In this document: positions 52,936 to 62,713 of the stretch, in pieces
Layout of the letters: the number at the start of each line of letters is the position of its first letter
Numbering within the stretch: position 1 is the first letter of the stretch
NCBI GenBank assembly: GCA_900752435.1
Contig: CAADVD010000002.1
Location: 1-64,000 of the forward strand
Origin: Oscillospiraceae bacterium
Lineage (GTDB): Bacteria > Bacillota > Clostridia > Oscillospirales > Ruminococcaceae
Reading direction: 5' to 3'
Length of the DNA: 64,000 bases
Position numbers and translations under genes: made by a program
Notes under the pieces: model-generated
What the model saw: the letters and a program-made list of their open reading frames with translations, nothing else
What the model was told of the DNA's origin: nothing
Databases searched by the model: none

Positions 52936-53793
52936 ATGAAAATTCTGGTGATTCCGAATTTCGATAAAAAGCACGCGCTGACCTGCACGAAGCAGGTGTG
53001 CGGCATTTTGCACGAACTCGGCTTGGACATCCTGATGGCCGCCGAAACGCAGCAGCATTTAGTGCTGAGCACCGTCTGCTATGACAGCTTTGATGTTCAG
53101 CTGGAGCAGGCCGACTTGATTCTTGCCATTGGCGGCGACGGTACCATCATCCATTCGGCCAAAAGCGCCGTGCGTTTTGGCATTCCGGTGCTGGGCATCA
53201 ACGCTGGACGGCTTGGTTTTTTGGCCGGTTTGGAGCGCAACGAACTGCACAAGCTGTCCCGTTTGGTGGACGGCACTTACACCGTGGAATCGCGCATGAT
53301 GCTCGATGTGGTGCACCGCACTCCATCCGGTGAACGCTGTTATTTGGCGTTCAATGATGTAGTCGTGTCCAAAGGCCCCGTTTCCCGTATGATTGAGGTG
53401 GATGTGACCTGCAACGAGCGGCTGGTCAGCTCGTATCGGGCGGATGGGCTGATTTTCTCCACGCCGACCGGTTCGACGGCCTATGCGTTGTCCGCAGGCG
53501 GCCCCATCATCGAGCCGAGTTTAAATTCGATTTCCATGACGCCCATTTCGCCGCAGTCGCTGTTCAGCCGCAGTATTTTGTTTGCGCCCGGCAGTGAGCT
53601 GTGCCTGAAATTGCGGAGCGAGCCATCCATTGAAGCCTATATCACGGTGGACGGCGAACGTGCGGTGCAGATTACCGAGGACGACATTTTGCTGGTGCGT
53701 CAGAGCGCCACACAGGTCAAGCTCATCAACGTCAACGACAAAGCCTTTTATGAAGTGCTCAACGAAAAATTCATCACCCGTGCCAAAGAATAA
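52936..53793 (+). CDS. nadK: NAD kinase
   Basis: 285 aa. LAIGGDGTIIHSAK is the catalytic GGDG motif, GINAGRLGFLA the next family landmark, and TPTGSTAYALSAGGP the substrate site. It phosphorylates NAD to NADP in the cytoplasm. Same position (tlyA-nadK-argR-recN) as in many Clostridia and Bacilli. SD GGAAGG. Confidence 0.97.
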   Translation: MKILVIPNFDKKHALTCTKQVCGILHELGLDILMAAETQQHLVLSTVCYDSFDVQLEQADLILAIGGDGTIIHSAKSAVRFGIPVLGINAGRLGFLAGLERNELHKLSRLVDGTYTVESRMMLDVVHRTPSGERCYLAFNDVVVSKGPVSRMIEVDVTCNERLVSSYRADGLIFSTPTGSTAYALSAGGPIIEPSLNSISMTPISPQSLFSRSILFAPGSELCLKLRSEPSIEAYITVDGERAVQITEDDILLVRQSATQVKLINVNDKAFYEVLNEKFITRAKE

Positions 53794-53821
53794 ATTCACA
53801 CAAGGAGGACTCAGCAACCCC

Positions 53822-54280
53822 ATGAAAGCATCCAGACAGCAAAAAATTCTTGAAATCATTCAAAATAATGAAATCTGTACGCAGGAGAGCCTCCTCGAAA
53901 AATTGCACGAAGCCGGTTTTGCGGTGACGCAGGCCACGGTTTCGCGCGATATTAAGCGCCTAAATCTGATGAAGCGCATCACACCGGAGGGGCGCTATGC
54001 TTACACCGCCGAACAGCCCAAGCCGACAGAGCCTCTCGGCGGACGGTTTCGGGCGGTGTTCGGAGAAGCGGTGGTGAGTGTGGATTACGCGATGAACACC
54101 GCCGTCATCAAATGCCACAGCGGCATGGGCAACGCCGTTTGCGCCGCGCTTGACCAGATGGAGTGGGACAGTGTGGTCGGAACGCTGGCTGGTGACGACA
54201 CCATTTTTGTGCTGCTGCGGACGGAGCAAAAGGCGTATGAGTACACCCAGCGCATTCAAGAATTGCTGAACGGGGAATAG
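53822..54280 (+). CDS. argR: Arginine repressor
   Basis: 152 aa. N-terminal winged helix with ATVSRDIKRLNL as recognition helix; C-terminal arginine-binding trimer domain with GTLAGDDTIFVLLR. It controls arginine metabolism genes. SD AAGGAGG (53802-53808). Confidence 0.96.
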   Translation: MKASRQQKILEIIQNNEICTQESLLEKLHEAGFAVTQATVSRDIKRLNLMKRITPEGRYAYTAEQPKPTEPLGGRFRAVFGEAVVSVDYAMNTAVIKCHSGMGNAVCAALDQMEWDSVVGTLAGDDTIFVLLRTEQKAYEYTQRIQELLNGE

Positions 54281-54292
54281 GGGGCGGCCGTT

Positions 54293-56014
54293 GTGTTAAA
54301 AACGCTGTACATTGAAAATTTGGCGGTCATTGAGCGGATGACGGTCAACTTTCAGATGGGTTTAACCGTGTTCACTGGCGAGACCGGCGCGGGCAAATCC
54401 ATCTTGATTGACGCCATCAATCTGGTTCTGGGTCAGCGCTCCAACAAGGACATCGTGCGTACCGGAACCAAAAAAGCGCTTGTCAGCGCCGTGTTCAGCG
54501 ATCTGTCCACGGAATGCCTGAGCCGTCTGGCGGAATATGGTTACGAAGCGGAAAACGGGGAAGTGCTCATCTCCCGTGAAATCAGCGCGGACGGCAAGGG
54601 CTCGGCGCGCCTGATGGGGCGGCCGGTCACTGTGGGAATTTTGCGTGTGCTGGGCGCTTCTCTCATCAATATTCACGGTCAGCACGACAACCAAGTCCTG
54701 CTCAATCAAGAAAACTACATCGATATCCTTGATGCCTATGCCGACCAACAGCATTTGCTGAAGGAAAATCACATGGATATGCTGGACGCTTTTGCCGACC
54801 ACCAAGCGCTTCTGCATGAGTACCAAACGGAATACAACCGTTACGTCAAGCTCAAAAATGAATACAAAGCCATCAGCATCGACGAGCAGGAAAAAGCGCG
54901 CAAAATTGACTTATACACGTATCAGGTTGAAGAAATCACCGCCGTCAATCCTCAGCCGCAGGAGGACGAACAGCTGGAAGAACGGCTGAACACCATGCGC
55001 AACGCCGCCAAAATCAGCGGAGCGCTGAATGCCGCTTATGCCGCATTGTACGGCTTGGACGGAGAGGGCGGCTGTTACGATGAGGTGAACAACGCCTGCA
55101 CTTCGCTGGAGGAAGTGGCCGATTTTCACAAGGACATCCGCGCGGTGAGCGAACAGCTCGAGGGTGTGCAGTACGAAATAGAAGAAGCGGCGCAAAAGCT
55201 GTCTGCTTTTTTGGAAACCATCGAATTCGATCAAGCGGAGCTGTACGCCGCCGAACAGCGGATGGACGACCTCTACAACCTCAAGCGCAAGTATGGCTCG
55301 ACCATTGAAGAAATTCTCGCTTACTGCGAAACGGCTCAGAAAGAGCTTTCCAGCATGCAAATGTCCGACCAAATTCAACTGGAATTACTGCAAAAGCTCA
55401 ACGAGCAGAAAAAAGCCGTGATGACGCTCGGCCACCGCCTGTCCGACAGCCGTCAGCGCGCCGGCAAACGCTTTGCCGAGCAGGTCAAACGGGAGCTGAC
55501 CTTTTTGGATATGCCCAATGTCCAGCTCAAGGTGCAGTTTGAAAAGGCCAAATACGGCGCTAAGGGCTGCGATGAAGTGGAATTTCTGTTCTCCACCAAC
55601 AAGGGGGAAGAGCCAAAATCCATCAGCAAAATTGCGTCCGGCGGTGAGCTTTCGCGCATCATGCTGGCCATCAAAAGCGTGCTGGCGGAAAAGGACGAAA
55701 TCGGCACGCTCATCTTTGATGAAATTGACACCGGCGTATCCGGCCCATCCGCGCAGAAAATCGGCTTAAAGCTCAAGGAAGTCGCCCAAAACCGCCAAGT
55801 CCTCTGCGTGACCCACTCCGCCCAAATCGCCGCTCTTGCCGCACACAATTTTCTCATCAAAAAGGAAACCGACAGCGAGCGCACGTTTACGAAAATCATT
55901 CCGCTGGATGAAGAAGGCAAGATTCACGAGGTTGCCCGCATCATGGCCGCAGACGAAATTACCGACCTAACGCTCGAAACCGCTCGTGCGATGATTTCGG
56001 CGCAAAAGTCTTGA
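54293..56014 (+). CDS. recN: DNA repair ATPase RecN
   Basis: 573 aa, SMC-like. Walker A GETGAGKSILIDAI; long coiled coil (about 170-380); signature SGGELSRIMLA; Walker B LIFDEIDTGVSG; GLKLKEVA then VTHSAQIAA. It acts early in double-strand break repair. Odd: just before the coiled coil an 18-19-residue unit is doubled (ENYIDILDAYADQQHLLKE, then ENHMDMLDAFADHQALLHE, about 54710-54823). GTG start, SD GGGGGCGG-like. Confidence 0.95.
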   Translation: MLKTLYIENLAVIERMTVNFQMGLTVFTGETGAGKSILIDAINLVLGQRSNKDIVRTGTKKALVSAVFSDLSTECLSRLAEYGYEAENGEVLISREISADGKGSARLMGRPVTVGILRVLGASLINIHGQHDNQVLLNQENYIDILDAYADQQHLLKENHMDMLDAFADHQALLHEYQTEYNRYVKLKNEYKAISIDEQEKARKIDLYTYQVEEITAVNPQPQEDEQLEERLNTMRNAAKISGALNAAYAALYGLDGEGGCYDEVNNACTSLEEVADFHKDIRAVSEQLEGVQYEIEEAAQKLSAFLETIEFDQAELYAAEQRMDDLYNLKRKYGSTIEEILAYCETAQKELSSMQMSDQIQLELLQKLNEQKKAVMTLGHRLSDSRQRAGKRFAEQVKRELTFLDMPNVQLKVQFEKAKYGAKGCDEVEFLFSTNKGEEPKSISKIASGGELSRIMLAIKSVLAEKDEIGTLIFDEIDTGVSGPSAQKIGLKLKEVAQNRQVLCVTHSAQIAALAAHNFLIKKETDSERTFTKIIPLDEEGKIHEVARIMAADEITDLTLETARAMISAQKS

Positions 56015-56049
56015 CAAGCCCACCATTTTATGTTAGCATAAAGGGCAAG

Positions 56050-56345
56050 ATGACAAAGGCAGTGAGAAGAACCAGTACGCTTACAACCGGCTGACAGAGA
56101 GTGTTTGGATGGTGGAAAAACACAGCACGGAAAAGCCGAATACCTCTTTGAGCCGCAACCTGAACCGTTTATCGTGAGCGCAGTAGGGAAGTCGGGATTC
56201 GCCCGTTAAAGCGACTGCAAGGACATGTCTGTGTCCTTCCGAGCGGCCGTATCAACGACGGCAACAGAGGTGGTACCGCGATCATTCGTCCTCTATTTAT
56301 CTCAAATGGAAGCAAACTTCCGTTTGGGATAAATAGAGGATTTTT
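56050..56345 (+). promoter_or_regulatory. T-box riboswitch, tyrosine-specific, of tyrS
   Basis: The T-box sequence AACAGAGGTGGTACCGCG lies at 56263-56280; its UGGU bulge (56271-56274) can pair with a tRNA ACCA end. The Stem I landmarks AGTGAGAAGAAC (near 56061) and GGATGGTGG (near 56107-56115) are present. In the position of the specifier loop I read TAC (56141-56143), the Tyr codon, in the context GAA-TAC-CTCTTTGAGC. A terminator hairpin (TCCTCTATTTATC arm and its complement, about 56289-56340) with six Ts follows. Uncharged tRNA-Tyr should prevent termination and raise tyrS. Confidence 0.95.
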
Positions 56346-56381
56346 TGCTTTTGTCCGGAAGAAGAAAAAGGAGACAACAAC

Positions 56382-57608
56382 ATGACATTATTTGAAGAAC
56401 TCAAACGCCGTGGTCTGATTGCACAGTGCACCCACGAAGACAAAATTGAGGAAATGCTCAACAACGAAAAGGTGACGTTCTACATCGGCTTCGACGCTAC
56501 CGCCGACAGCCTGCACGTCGGTCACTTCCTCCAAATGGTGGTGATGGCACACATGCAGAAGCACGGCCACCGCCCCATTGCCCTGCTTGGCACAGGCACA
56601 ACCATGATCGGCGACCCAACCGGCAAAACGGACATGCGCAAAATGCTCACTGTGGAGGACATCAACCACAACGCCGAATGCTTCAAGCGCCAAATGTCCC
56701 GCTTTATCAATTTTGACAATGAAAACGCCTTAATGCTGCGCAACGGCGATTGGCTGCTGAACCTCAACTACATGCAGTTCATCCGCGACATCGGCGTACA
56801 CTTCTCCGTCAACCGCATGCTGACGGCCGAATGCTTCAAAACCCGTCTGGAAAAGGGATTGAGCTTCCTCGAATTCAACTACATGCTTCTCCAAAGCTAC
56901 GATTTTTTGCACCTGTACCAGACCCAGGGCTGTAAGCTGGAACTCGGCGGCGACGACCAGTGGAGCAACATCCTAGGCGGTGTTGACCTTGTCCGCCGTG
57001 TGGAAGGCGAAGAAGTCTACGGCATGACCTTTACGCTCCTCACCACCAAAGAGGGCAAAAAGATGGGCAAAACCGAAAAAGGCGCGCTCTGGCTTGACGC
57101 GGAAAAAACCTCTCCGTATGAATTCTTCCAGTACTGGCGCAACGTGGACGACGCCGACGTCATCAACTGCCTGAAGCTGCTCACCTTCATTCCGATTGAA
57201 GAAATCGAAGCCAAAGAGCACCTCACCGGCAGTGAGCTCAATCCGCTGAAGGAACAGCTCGCCTACGAAGTCACCAAAATGGTACATGGTGAAGAAGAAG
57301 CTCAAAAGGCGCTGGACGCTTCCCGCGCGCTGTTCACCAACAAAGCAAACACCGACGATATGCCGACCACCGCACTGACCGATGCCGACCTCACCGACGG
57401 CGCGATTGGTCTGCTTGACCTCCTCTGCAAAACCGGCTTGTGTGGCTCCAAAGGCGATGCTCGCCGTTTGGCTCAGCAGGGCGGTGTTGCCATCAACGAT
57501 GAAAAAATCACCGACGGCACCTACAAAGTTACCAAAGACAGCTTTACCGATGGTTTCCTTGTTATTAAAAAGGGCAAAAAGGTCTACCACAAAGTTACGC
57601 TGAATTAG
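56382..57608 (+). CDS. tyrS: Tyrosyl-tRNA synthetase
   Basis: 408 aa, class I synthetase of the TyrS type. Adenylate site HVGHFLQM (HxGH), [22 protein letters not shown], and [12 protein letters not shown] (KMSKS loop as KMGKT). C-terminal S4 domain ([16 protein letters not shown]). SD AAGGAG. Preceded by its T-box leader and followed by a terminator, so it is probably transcribed alone. Confidence 0.97.
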   Translation: MTLFEELKRRGLIAQCTHEDKIEEMLNNEKVTFYIGFDATADSLHVGHFLQMVVMAHMQKHGHRPIALLGTGTTMIGDPTGKTDMRKMLTVEDINHNAECFKRQMSRFINFDNENALMLRNGDWLLNLNYMQFIRDIGVHFSVNRMLTAECFKTRLEKGLSFLEFNYMLLQSYDFLHLYQTQGCKLELGGDDQWSNILGGVDLVRRVEGEEVYGMTFTLLTTKEGKKMGKTEKGALWLDAEKTSPYEFFQYWRNVDDADVINCLKLLTFIPIEEIEAKEHLTGSELNPLKEQLAYEVTKMVHGEEEAQKALDASRALFTNKANTDDMPTTALTDADLTDGAIGLLDLLCKTGLCGSKGDARRLAQQGGVAINDEKITDGTYKVTKDSFTDGFLVIKKGKKVYHKVTLN

Positions 57609-57614
57609 CTGCTT

Positions 57615-57657
57615 CATCCGACCGGCGCACGACAGCAAAGCCGGTCGGATGCTTTTT
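57615..57657 (+). terminator. Terminator of tyrS
   Basis: A 12-bp perfect stem (CATCCGACCGGC at 57615-57626 with 57640-57651) is followed by CTTTTTG. Confidence 0.92.
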
Positions 57658-57755
57658 GTCAAAATTAACATTTTTGCACTTTCCTTATGAATGCAAAGCA
57701 GGTATAATCAAAAGAAAGATAAGAGTGTATGGCTCTGGGAAAGGGAAGAACATTC

Positions 57756-58670
57756 ATGCAGGAACTGGATTTCAGAAATCAAAAAATTGGACTGGTGCTG
57801 GAAGGCGGCGGCTTGCGCGGAACTTATACTTCCGGCGTGCTGGATGCCTTTCTCGATAACGGCGTGCGATTCCCATACATCATCGGCGTATCTGCTGGCG
57901 TGTGCAACGCGGTATCGTTTGTGTCGCGGCAAAAGGGAAGAAGCGCGGCCATCAATATTGAGCACTGCAACGACAAAGACTATTACAGTGTGCGCAACCT
58001 GTTGCTGACGGGTTCGATTTTCGGTGAAAAAATGATGTTTGACACCATTCCGCACAAGCTCTATCCCTTTGATTACGATACCTATCGGAAGGAATACACC
58101 AAGCTCATCGCCGGTACTACGGACTGCACCACTGGTAAGCCGGTTTATTATGAAATCAACGATTTGCGCAGCCAATACGACATCGTCAAAGCTTCGAGTT
58201 GGCTTCCGCTGTTGTCCAAAATGGTTCGTTACGACGGGCGCAAATTGCTTGACGGCGGCGCTTCCGATTCCATTCCGGTGCAAAAGGCATTGGATGACGG
58301 CTGTGAAAAAGTCGTGGTGATTCTCACCCAGCCGGCCGGCTTCCGCAAAGAGCCGTCCAATTCCACCAGCCTTGCCGCCGTGCGCTACCGCCGCTACCCC
58401 AATTTGGTCAAAACATTGGCCAATCGTCACAATGTCTATAATCAAACGCTGGATCTGCTTGCCAAACTGGAACAAAGCGGTACGGCTATCGTGATTCGTC
58501 CAAGTCAAGCGCTGGGCTTGTCCCGTTTGGAAAAGGATCCAGAAAAACTGCGCCGTGCCCAAAAGCTTGGCTACGCTGACGGCATTCAGGCGTTGGAACA
58601 GCAGCTCTGCCATTGGATACCCGAGCTGGATGCTTCGTCTTATCACGCTGTCCAAGACAATCTTTTTTAG
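57756..58670 (+). CDS. Patatin-like phospholipase
   Basis: 304 aa. GLVLEGGGLRGTYTSGVLDA is the oxyanion-hole segment, GVSAGVCNA the nucleophile motif (GxSxG), and LLDGGASDSIPV the catalytic Asp (DGG). Related to bacterial RssA/YlbK-type patatins; predicted cytoplasmic or membrane-associated lipid acyl hydrolase, substrate unknown. ATG 57756 follows AAAGGGAAG; an in-frame ATG at 57729 would add nine residues. A TATAAT box lies at 57703-57708. Confidence 0.9.
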   Translation: MQELDFRNQKIGLVLEGGGLRGTYTSGVLDAFLDNGVRFPYIIGVSAGVCNAVSFVSRQKGRSAAINIEHCNDKDYYSVRNLLLTGSIFGEKMMFDTIPHKLYPFDYDTYRKEYTKLIAGTTDCTTGKPVYYEINDLRSQYDIVKASSWLPLLSKMVRYDGRKLLDGGASDSIPVQKALDDGCEKVVVILTQPAGFRKEPSNSTSLAAVRYRRYPNLVKTLANRHNVYNQTLDLLAKLEQSGTAIVIRPSQALGLSRLEKDPEKLRRAQKLGYADGIQALEQQLCHWIPELDASSYHAVQDNLF

Positions 58671-58681
58671 GAGATTTTTAT

Positions 58682-58984
58682 ATGGTCAAACACATCATCA
58701 TCTGGAACTTAAAGGAGTCCTTCACCGACGCTGAAAAAGCGGAGCACAAAGCCAGCATCAAAGAGGGTCTGGAAAGTCTGCAAGGCAAAATTGACGGCTT
58801 GATTGACATTCGCGTGTACACCGATTTGCTGGATTCCGGCAACGGCGATTTGGTGCTGATGAGCACTTTTGCGGATGAAGCCAGTCTCAAGGGTTATCAG
58901 GTGCATCCGGCGCACGTCAAGGTGGCAACGGAAATTGTGCGCCCTGTGGTTGCATGCCGCAAATGCGTGGATTTTGTGGAGTAG
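58682..58984 (+). CDS. Dabb-family stress-responsive A/B barrel protein
   Basis: 100 aa. MVKHIIIWNLKE start, LLDSGNGDLVLMSTFADEAS and GYQVHPAHVKVA are typical of the dimeric ferredoxin-like A/B barrel (Dabb) family. Function in bacteria mostly unknown. SD TAGGAG, 11 bp after the patatin stop, so probably in the same operon. Confidence 0.9.
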   Translation: MVKHIIIWNLKESFTDAEKAEHKASIKEGLESLQGKIDGLIDIRVYTDLLDSGNGDLVLMSTFADEASLKGYQVHPAHVKVATEIVRPVVACRKCVDFVE

Positions 58985-59000
58985 TTCTTATTATAAAAAC

Positions 59001-59035
59001 GGACGGTCAGCGTTTTGCTGACCGTCCAAATTTTT
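59001..59035. terminator. Bidirectional terminator between Dabb gene and hppA
   Basis: An 11-bp perfect stem GGACGGTCAGC (59001-59011) with 59017-59027, Ts on the right and As (Ts on the other strand) on the left. It can end both converging transcripts. Confidence 0.9.
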
Positions 59036-59047
59036 GTATTCGATTTT

Positions 59048-61144
59048 TTACAGCAGATGTACGGCTACAATTAAACCAGCAAATACGATGGAAACCATCG
59101 AAGTCAGTTTAATCAAGATGTTGATCGCCGGACCGGAAGTGTCCTTAAACGGGTCGCCGACGGTATCGCCGACTACAGCCGCCTTGTGGCAGTCCGAGCC
59201 TTTTCCGCCGTGTGCGCCGGATTCAATGTACTTCTTCGCATTGTCCCAAGCACCGCCGGAGTTGGCCATCATGACCGCCAGCACAAAGCCGGTGACCGTT
59301 GTTCCGGCGAGCAAACCAGCCACGCCGTTCACACCCAGCACCAAGCCGACTACAACCGGGACAACCACCGCGATGATGGCCGGTAGGAGCATCAGCTTTT
59401 GCGCTGACCGTGTACACAGATCCACGCATTTGGCGTAATCCGGTTCCGCTTTGCCCTGCATCAAGCCTTTGATTTCCTTAAATTGGCGGCGGACTTCATA
59501 CACAATGCTCTGTGCCGCTTTGCCGACCGCATCCATGGTCAGCGCCGCAAACAGGAACGGCATCATGCCGCCAATGAATAGGCCAATCAAAACCGGTGGG
59601 TTGGTGATGCTTAGGTCAAAGGCAAAATTGGGGTCGATGTTCTTGATTTCTGCGATGTAAGCGGCAATCAAAGCCAGCGCCGTCAAAGCCGCTGAGCCGA
59701 TGGCAAAGCCCTTGCCGGTTGCGGCCGTGGTGTTGCCCAGTGAATCGAGCGCGTCGGTGCGCTGACGTACTTCTTTGCCCATGTGGCACATTTCCGCAAT
59801 ACCGCCTGCGTTGTCCGCAATCGGTCCGTATGCGTCCGTTGCCAGTGTGATGCCCAGTGTGGACAGCATACCAACTGCGGATACGCCCACGCCGTATAAG
59901 CCTTGGTCAAAGCTGTCCGCACCGCCTGATGCAAAGAAGCTGACGAGTACGGAAATGCCGACAATGACAACGGGGAATACGGTGGACAGCATGCCCAGTG
60001 ACAAGCCGCTGATGATGATGGTTGCCGAACCGGTTTCGGATGCGTCCGAAAGGCGTCGAGTTGGCTTGTAGGATTCAGAAGTGAAGTATTCGGTGACAAA
60101 GCCAATGAGAATACCAGCGATTAAACCGGAAAGAATTGCAATGAATACGCCCATGTTGTCCGGGAGTACCAGCTTAACGATAAAGAATGAACAGATGGCG
60201 ATGAGAATCGCACTGATGTAGGTTCCAACGCGGAGCGCAGTCAGCAGATTTTTCTGGCTAGCCCCCTCTTTGGTTTTGATGAAGAACGTACCAATGATGG
60301 AAGCGACTACGCCCAGTCCGGCGATAATCATAGGAACGGCCACACCGTTTATGCCAAAACCAGCGGCCACAGCCAGCGCCGCCGTGGAAACGATGGAGCC
60401 AACGTAGGATTCGTACAAATCCGCACCCATACCGGCTACGTCGCCCACGTTATCGCCCACGTTGTCCGCGATAACAGCCGGGTTTCTCGGGTCGTCTTCC
60501 GGAATACCGGCTTCGACCTTACCAACCAAGTCTGCGCCGACATCCGCCGCTTTGGTAAAGATACCGCCGCCGACACGCGCAAACAGCGCCATGCAGGATG
60601 CGCCCATACCAAAGGTCAGCATATTGGAGGTGATGTTTTGAATCATTACGTCCGGATCTTTGATTACGTCCACGACTGTATACCAGAATTTCAGGAAGAA
60701 ATACCAGATGGACAAGTCGAGCAGTCCGAGTCCGACAACCACAAAGCCCATGACCGCACCGGCGGAGAACGCCACGCGCAGACCGCGGTTGAGACTGTTT
60801 TTGGCGGCAAACGCCGTTCTGGCATTGGCCATGGTGGCGGTTTTCATGCCGATGAAGCCGGACAGGCCGGAGAAAAATCCACCGGTCAAAAAGGCGAACG
60901 GCACGAAATGGTTGAGTGCAGTGGTGAATGAGAGAATGAGTAAAATGACAAAAACCACAGCAAAAAAGATGGCGACACCCGTATACTGACGTTTCAGATA
61001 CGCGTTCGCACCCTTCTGAACGGCCGTTGAAATTTTAATCATTTGTTCGGTTCCCTGCGGCTGTTTTTTTGTCTTTTGAAACAAAATAAAGGCAAACAGC
61101 AGCGCCGCAACAGAACCCAAGGCGGCAAAGATCATATTGTCCAT
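59048..61144 (-). CDS. hppA: Membrane-bound ion-pumping pyrophosphatase
   Basis: 698 aa, about 16 membrane segments. Pyrophosphate site DVGADLVGKVEAGIPEDDPR (20-residue motif), DNVGDNVGD repeats, and the second acidic site near the C-terminus (KGSDCHKAAVVGDTVGDPFK). The potassium-dependence motif reads GNTTAATGKG: Ala where K+-independent enzymes have Lys, so this is a K+-dependent enzyme, a group that includes Na+-pumping members. It uses pyrophosphate to drive H+ or Na+ out of the cell, an energy saver in anaerobes. Only the kinase at the window's right end shares its strand. Confidence 0.96.
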   Translation of the reverse strand: MDNMIFAALGSVAALLFAFILFQKTKKQPQGTEQMIKISTAVQKGANAYLKRQYTGVAIFFAVVFVILLILSFTTALNHFVPFAFLTGGFFSGLSGFIGMKTATMANARTAFAAKNSLNRGLRVAFSAGAVMGFVVVGLGLLDLSIWYFFLKFWYTVVDVIKDPDVMIQNITSNMLTFGMGASCMALFARVGGGIFTKAADVGADLVGKVEAGIPEDDPRNPAVIADNVGDNVGDVAGMGADLYESYVGSIVSTAALAVAAGFGINGVAVPMIIAGLGVVASIIGTFFIKTKEGASQKNLLTALRVGTYISAILIAICSFFIVKLVLPDNMGVFIAILSGLIAGILIGFVTEYFTSESYKPTRRLSDASETGSATIIISGLSLGMLSTVFPVVIVGISVLVSFFASGGADSFDQGLYGVGVSAVGMLSTLGITLATDAYGPIADNAGGIAEMCHMGKEVRQRTDALDSLGNTTAATGKGFAIGSAALTALALIAAYIAEIKNIDPNFAFDLSITNPPVLIGLFIGGMMPFLFAALTMDAVGKAAQSIVYEVRRQFKEIKGLMQGKAEPDYAKCVDLCTRSAQKLMLLPAIIAVVVPVVVGLVLGVNGVAGLLAGTTVTGFVLAVMMANSGGAWDNAKKYIESGAHGGKGSDCHKAAVVGDTVGDPFKDTSGPAINILIKLTSMVSIVFAGLIVAVHLL

Positions 61145-61219
61145 GCAAATCCCTCCAAAAAATAAAATTTAGCTCTGAATTTGTACTCTTTTTTGGCACT
61201 TTATTCATCAACTGTTCTT

Positions 61220-61248
61220 ATTATACAATTCTTTTTGCACAAAATCAA
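61220..61248 (-). promoter_or_regulatory. Promoter of hppA
   Basis: On the minus strand TTGATT (61248-61243), 17-bp spacer, TATAAT (61225-61220), about 75 bp before the start codon. Confidence 0.65.
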
Positions 61249-61406
61249 ATGCTGGTTGGGAAAATATTTTGTATAATGTTTGGTAAAATTGTATAAGGAA
61301 AATGAATACGCAGGGCCTTCGTGCGGGCAGTGCTTGATGAAAACGCAATTGTATCAAAATTTGAATGAAAGAATTTTCAAATTTTCCCCCACAGGAACCA
61401 AATGTA

Positions 61407-61415
61407 TGCTATAAT
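61407..61415 (+). promoter_or_regulatory. Extended -10 promoter of coaX
   Basis: TGCTATAAT fits the extended -10 pattern; no clear -35. Start codon 47 bp downstream. Confidence 0.55.
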
Positions 61416-61461
61416 AACAGCACAGGAATTCCATACAATAGAAAGGTGTGAACTCAAGCTT

Positions 61462-62238
61462 ATGATGCTGTTCACTGTAGATATCGGCAATACCAACATT
61501 GAATTTGGTGTGTTTGAAAACGATTCACTCAAGGCAAGTTTTCGTCTGATTACCAACCGCGACATTACCTCGGATGAGGTGGGGTTGAACATTCGGCAGT
61601 TTTTGACCATTTACGGCATTGAAGTATCGGCGATTCAGGACGTCCTCATCTCTTCGGTGGTGCCGCAGGTGATGTATTCCGTTAAAAACGCTATGCGCAA
61701 GTACCTAAATCTGGAACCGCTGGTGATTCAGGAAAACATATCAGTCAACATCGCCAACAAATACGCCCATCCAGCAGAAGTGGGTGCGGACCGTTTGGTC
61801 AATGCTTACGCCGCCTATCGTAAATACGGCGGCAATCTCATTGTCGTGGATTTCGGCACGGCTACTACGTTTGATGTGATCGATGAAGAAGGAGCCTATT
61901 TGGGTGGTGCGATTTATCCGGGAATCAAAATTTCATTGGATGCCTTGGTGAATAAGACCTCCAAGCTTCCCAAGGTGGAAATTGCCAAACCGGAGCAGGT
62001 AATCGGCACGAACACCGTAATGAGCATGCAGTCCGGTGTTGTCTACGGCTACACCGGTGCGGTCATCAACATTGTTGCGCAAATAGAACGGGAGCTGGGC
62101 TGTGCCGCCACGGTGGTAGCCACCGGCGGTTTGGCGCGCATGATTGGCAGTCAGTGCGACGTATTCAAGGTCATTGACAAAACGCTGACACTGGACGGCA
62201 TGCAGATGATTTACCGCGATTACAAGCAATTGCAGTAA
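61462..62238 (+). CDS. coaX: Type III pantothenate kinase
   Basis: 258 aa. N-terminal phosphate motif TVDIGNTNIEFGVF, EVGADRLVNAYAA, VVDFGTATTFDVID, GGAIYPGI and VVATGGLARMI are family hallmarks. First step of coenzyme A synthesis. It also supplies phosphopantetheine donors for the assembly line in this genome. Start at ATG 61462, where homologues begin; a longer in-frame start at 61402 overlaps the promoter. Confidence 0.95.
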   Translation: MMLFTVDIGNTNIEFGVFENDSLKASFRLITNRDITSDEVGLNIRQFLTIYGIEVSAIQDVLISSVVPQVMYSVKNAMRKYLNLEPLVIQENISVNIANKYAHPAEVGADRLVNAYAAYRKYGGNLIVVDFGTATTFDVIDEEGAYLGGAIYPGIKISLDALVNKTSKLPKVEIAKPEQVIGTNTVMSMQSGVVYGYTGAVINIVAQIERELGCAATVVATGGLARMIGSQCDVFKVIDKTLTLDGMQMIYRDYKQLQ

Positions 62239-62259
62239 GCGGAGAGAGGGATTGTTTTT

Positions 62260-62607
62260 ATGGTAGTGGAATGCTTGGCTATCCTAGTAATTTTGCTGAT
62301 GACTTCCTTTGTATTTTTACGGGCGCACAAAGCGGATTATGCGGCTTTGACAGCGATTTTGCTGGTGGTACCAGCGGTGCATTTGCTCGGCGAATTATTC
62401 GGTTCTGCTCTGGCACAGATGCTGTCCGTTCGGGAGGTACCGTTTCGTGTGGCACTGGATATGGCGGCTGTGGTGGTGTCCTGTGTCATGCTGGGATTTG
62501 GGTGCAACAAATTACCGGCAGGGAAGCAGAGAAAGGGATTTTTGCTGTTGGCCTCTGCGTATTCCATTTTGCTGACATGGATTTTTATTTTTAACTTGGT
62601 GATTTGA
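62260..62607 (+). CDS. Small membrane protein of unknown function
   Basis: 115 aa with four predicted membrane segments (CLAILVILLMTSFVFL, AILLVVPAVHLLG, ALDMAAVVVSCVMLGFG, LLLASAYSILLTWIFIFN). I recognise no family. It follows coaX by about 20 bp with a GGAGAGAGGG-like SD, so both are probably in one transcript that ends at the terminator at 62629. Confidence 0.7.
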   Translation: MVVECLAILVILLMTSFVFLRAHKADYAALTAILLVVPAVHLLGELFGSALAQMLSVREVPFRVALDMAAVVVSCVMLGFGCNKLPAGKQRKGFLLLASAYSILLTWIFIFNLVI

Positions 62608-62628
62608 ACGGACGACGTTCATAAAAAG

Positions 62629-62666
62629 AGCAGGCAAGAAAGGTGGGGTTCTTGCCTGCTTTTTCG
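62629..62666. terminator. Bidirectional terminator between coaX operon and histidine kinase
   Basis: A 12-bp perfect stem AGCAGGCAAGAA (62629-62640) with 62649-62660, Ts on the right and AAAAAG on the left. Serves both converging units. Confidence 0.9.
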
Positions 62667-62713
62667 TTTGTGTAAGCTAGGACAATACTGCACGTTTTTT
62701 GCACAGTACCGAC

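Larger units (their letters stand above)
61145..61461. other. Divergent promoter region hppA/coaX
   Basis: About 300 bp without a gene. It holds the minus-strand hppA promoter and a plus-strand promoter for coaX; nothing else is evident. Confidence 0.7.
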
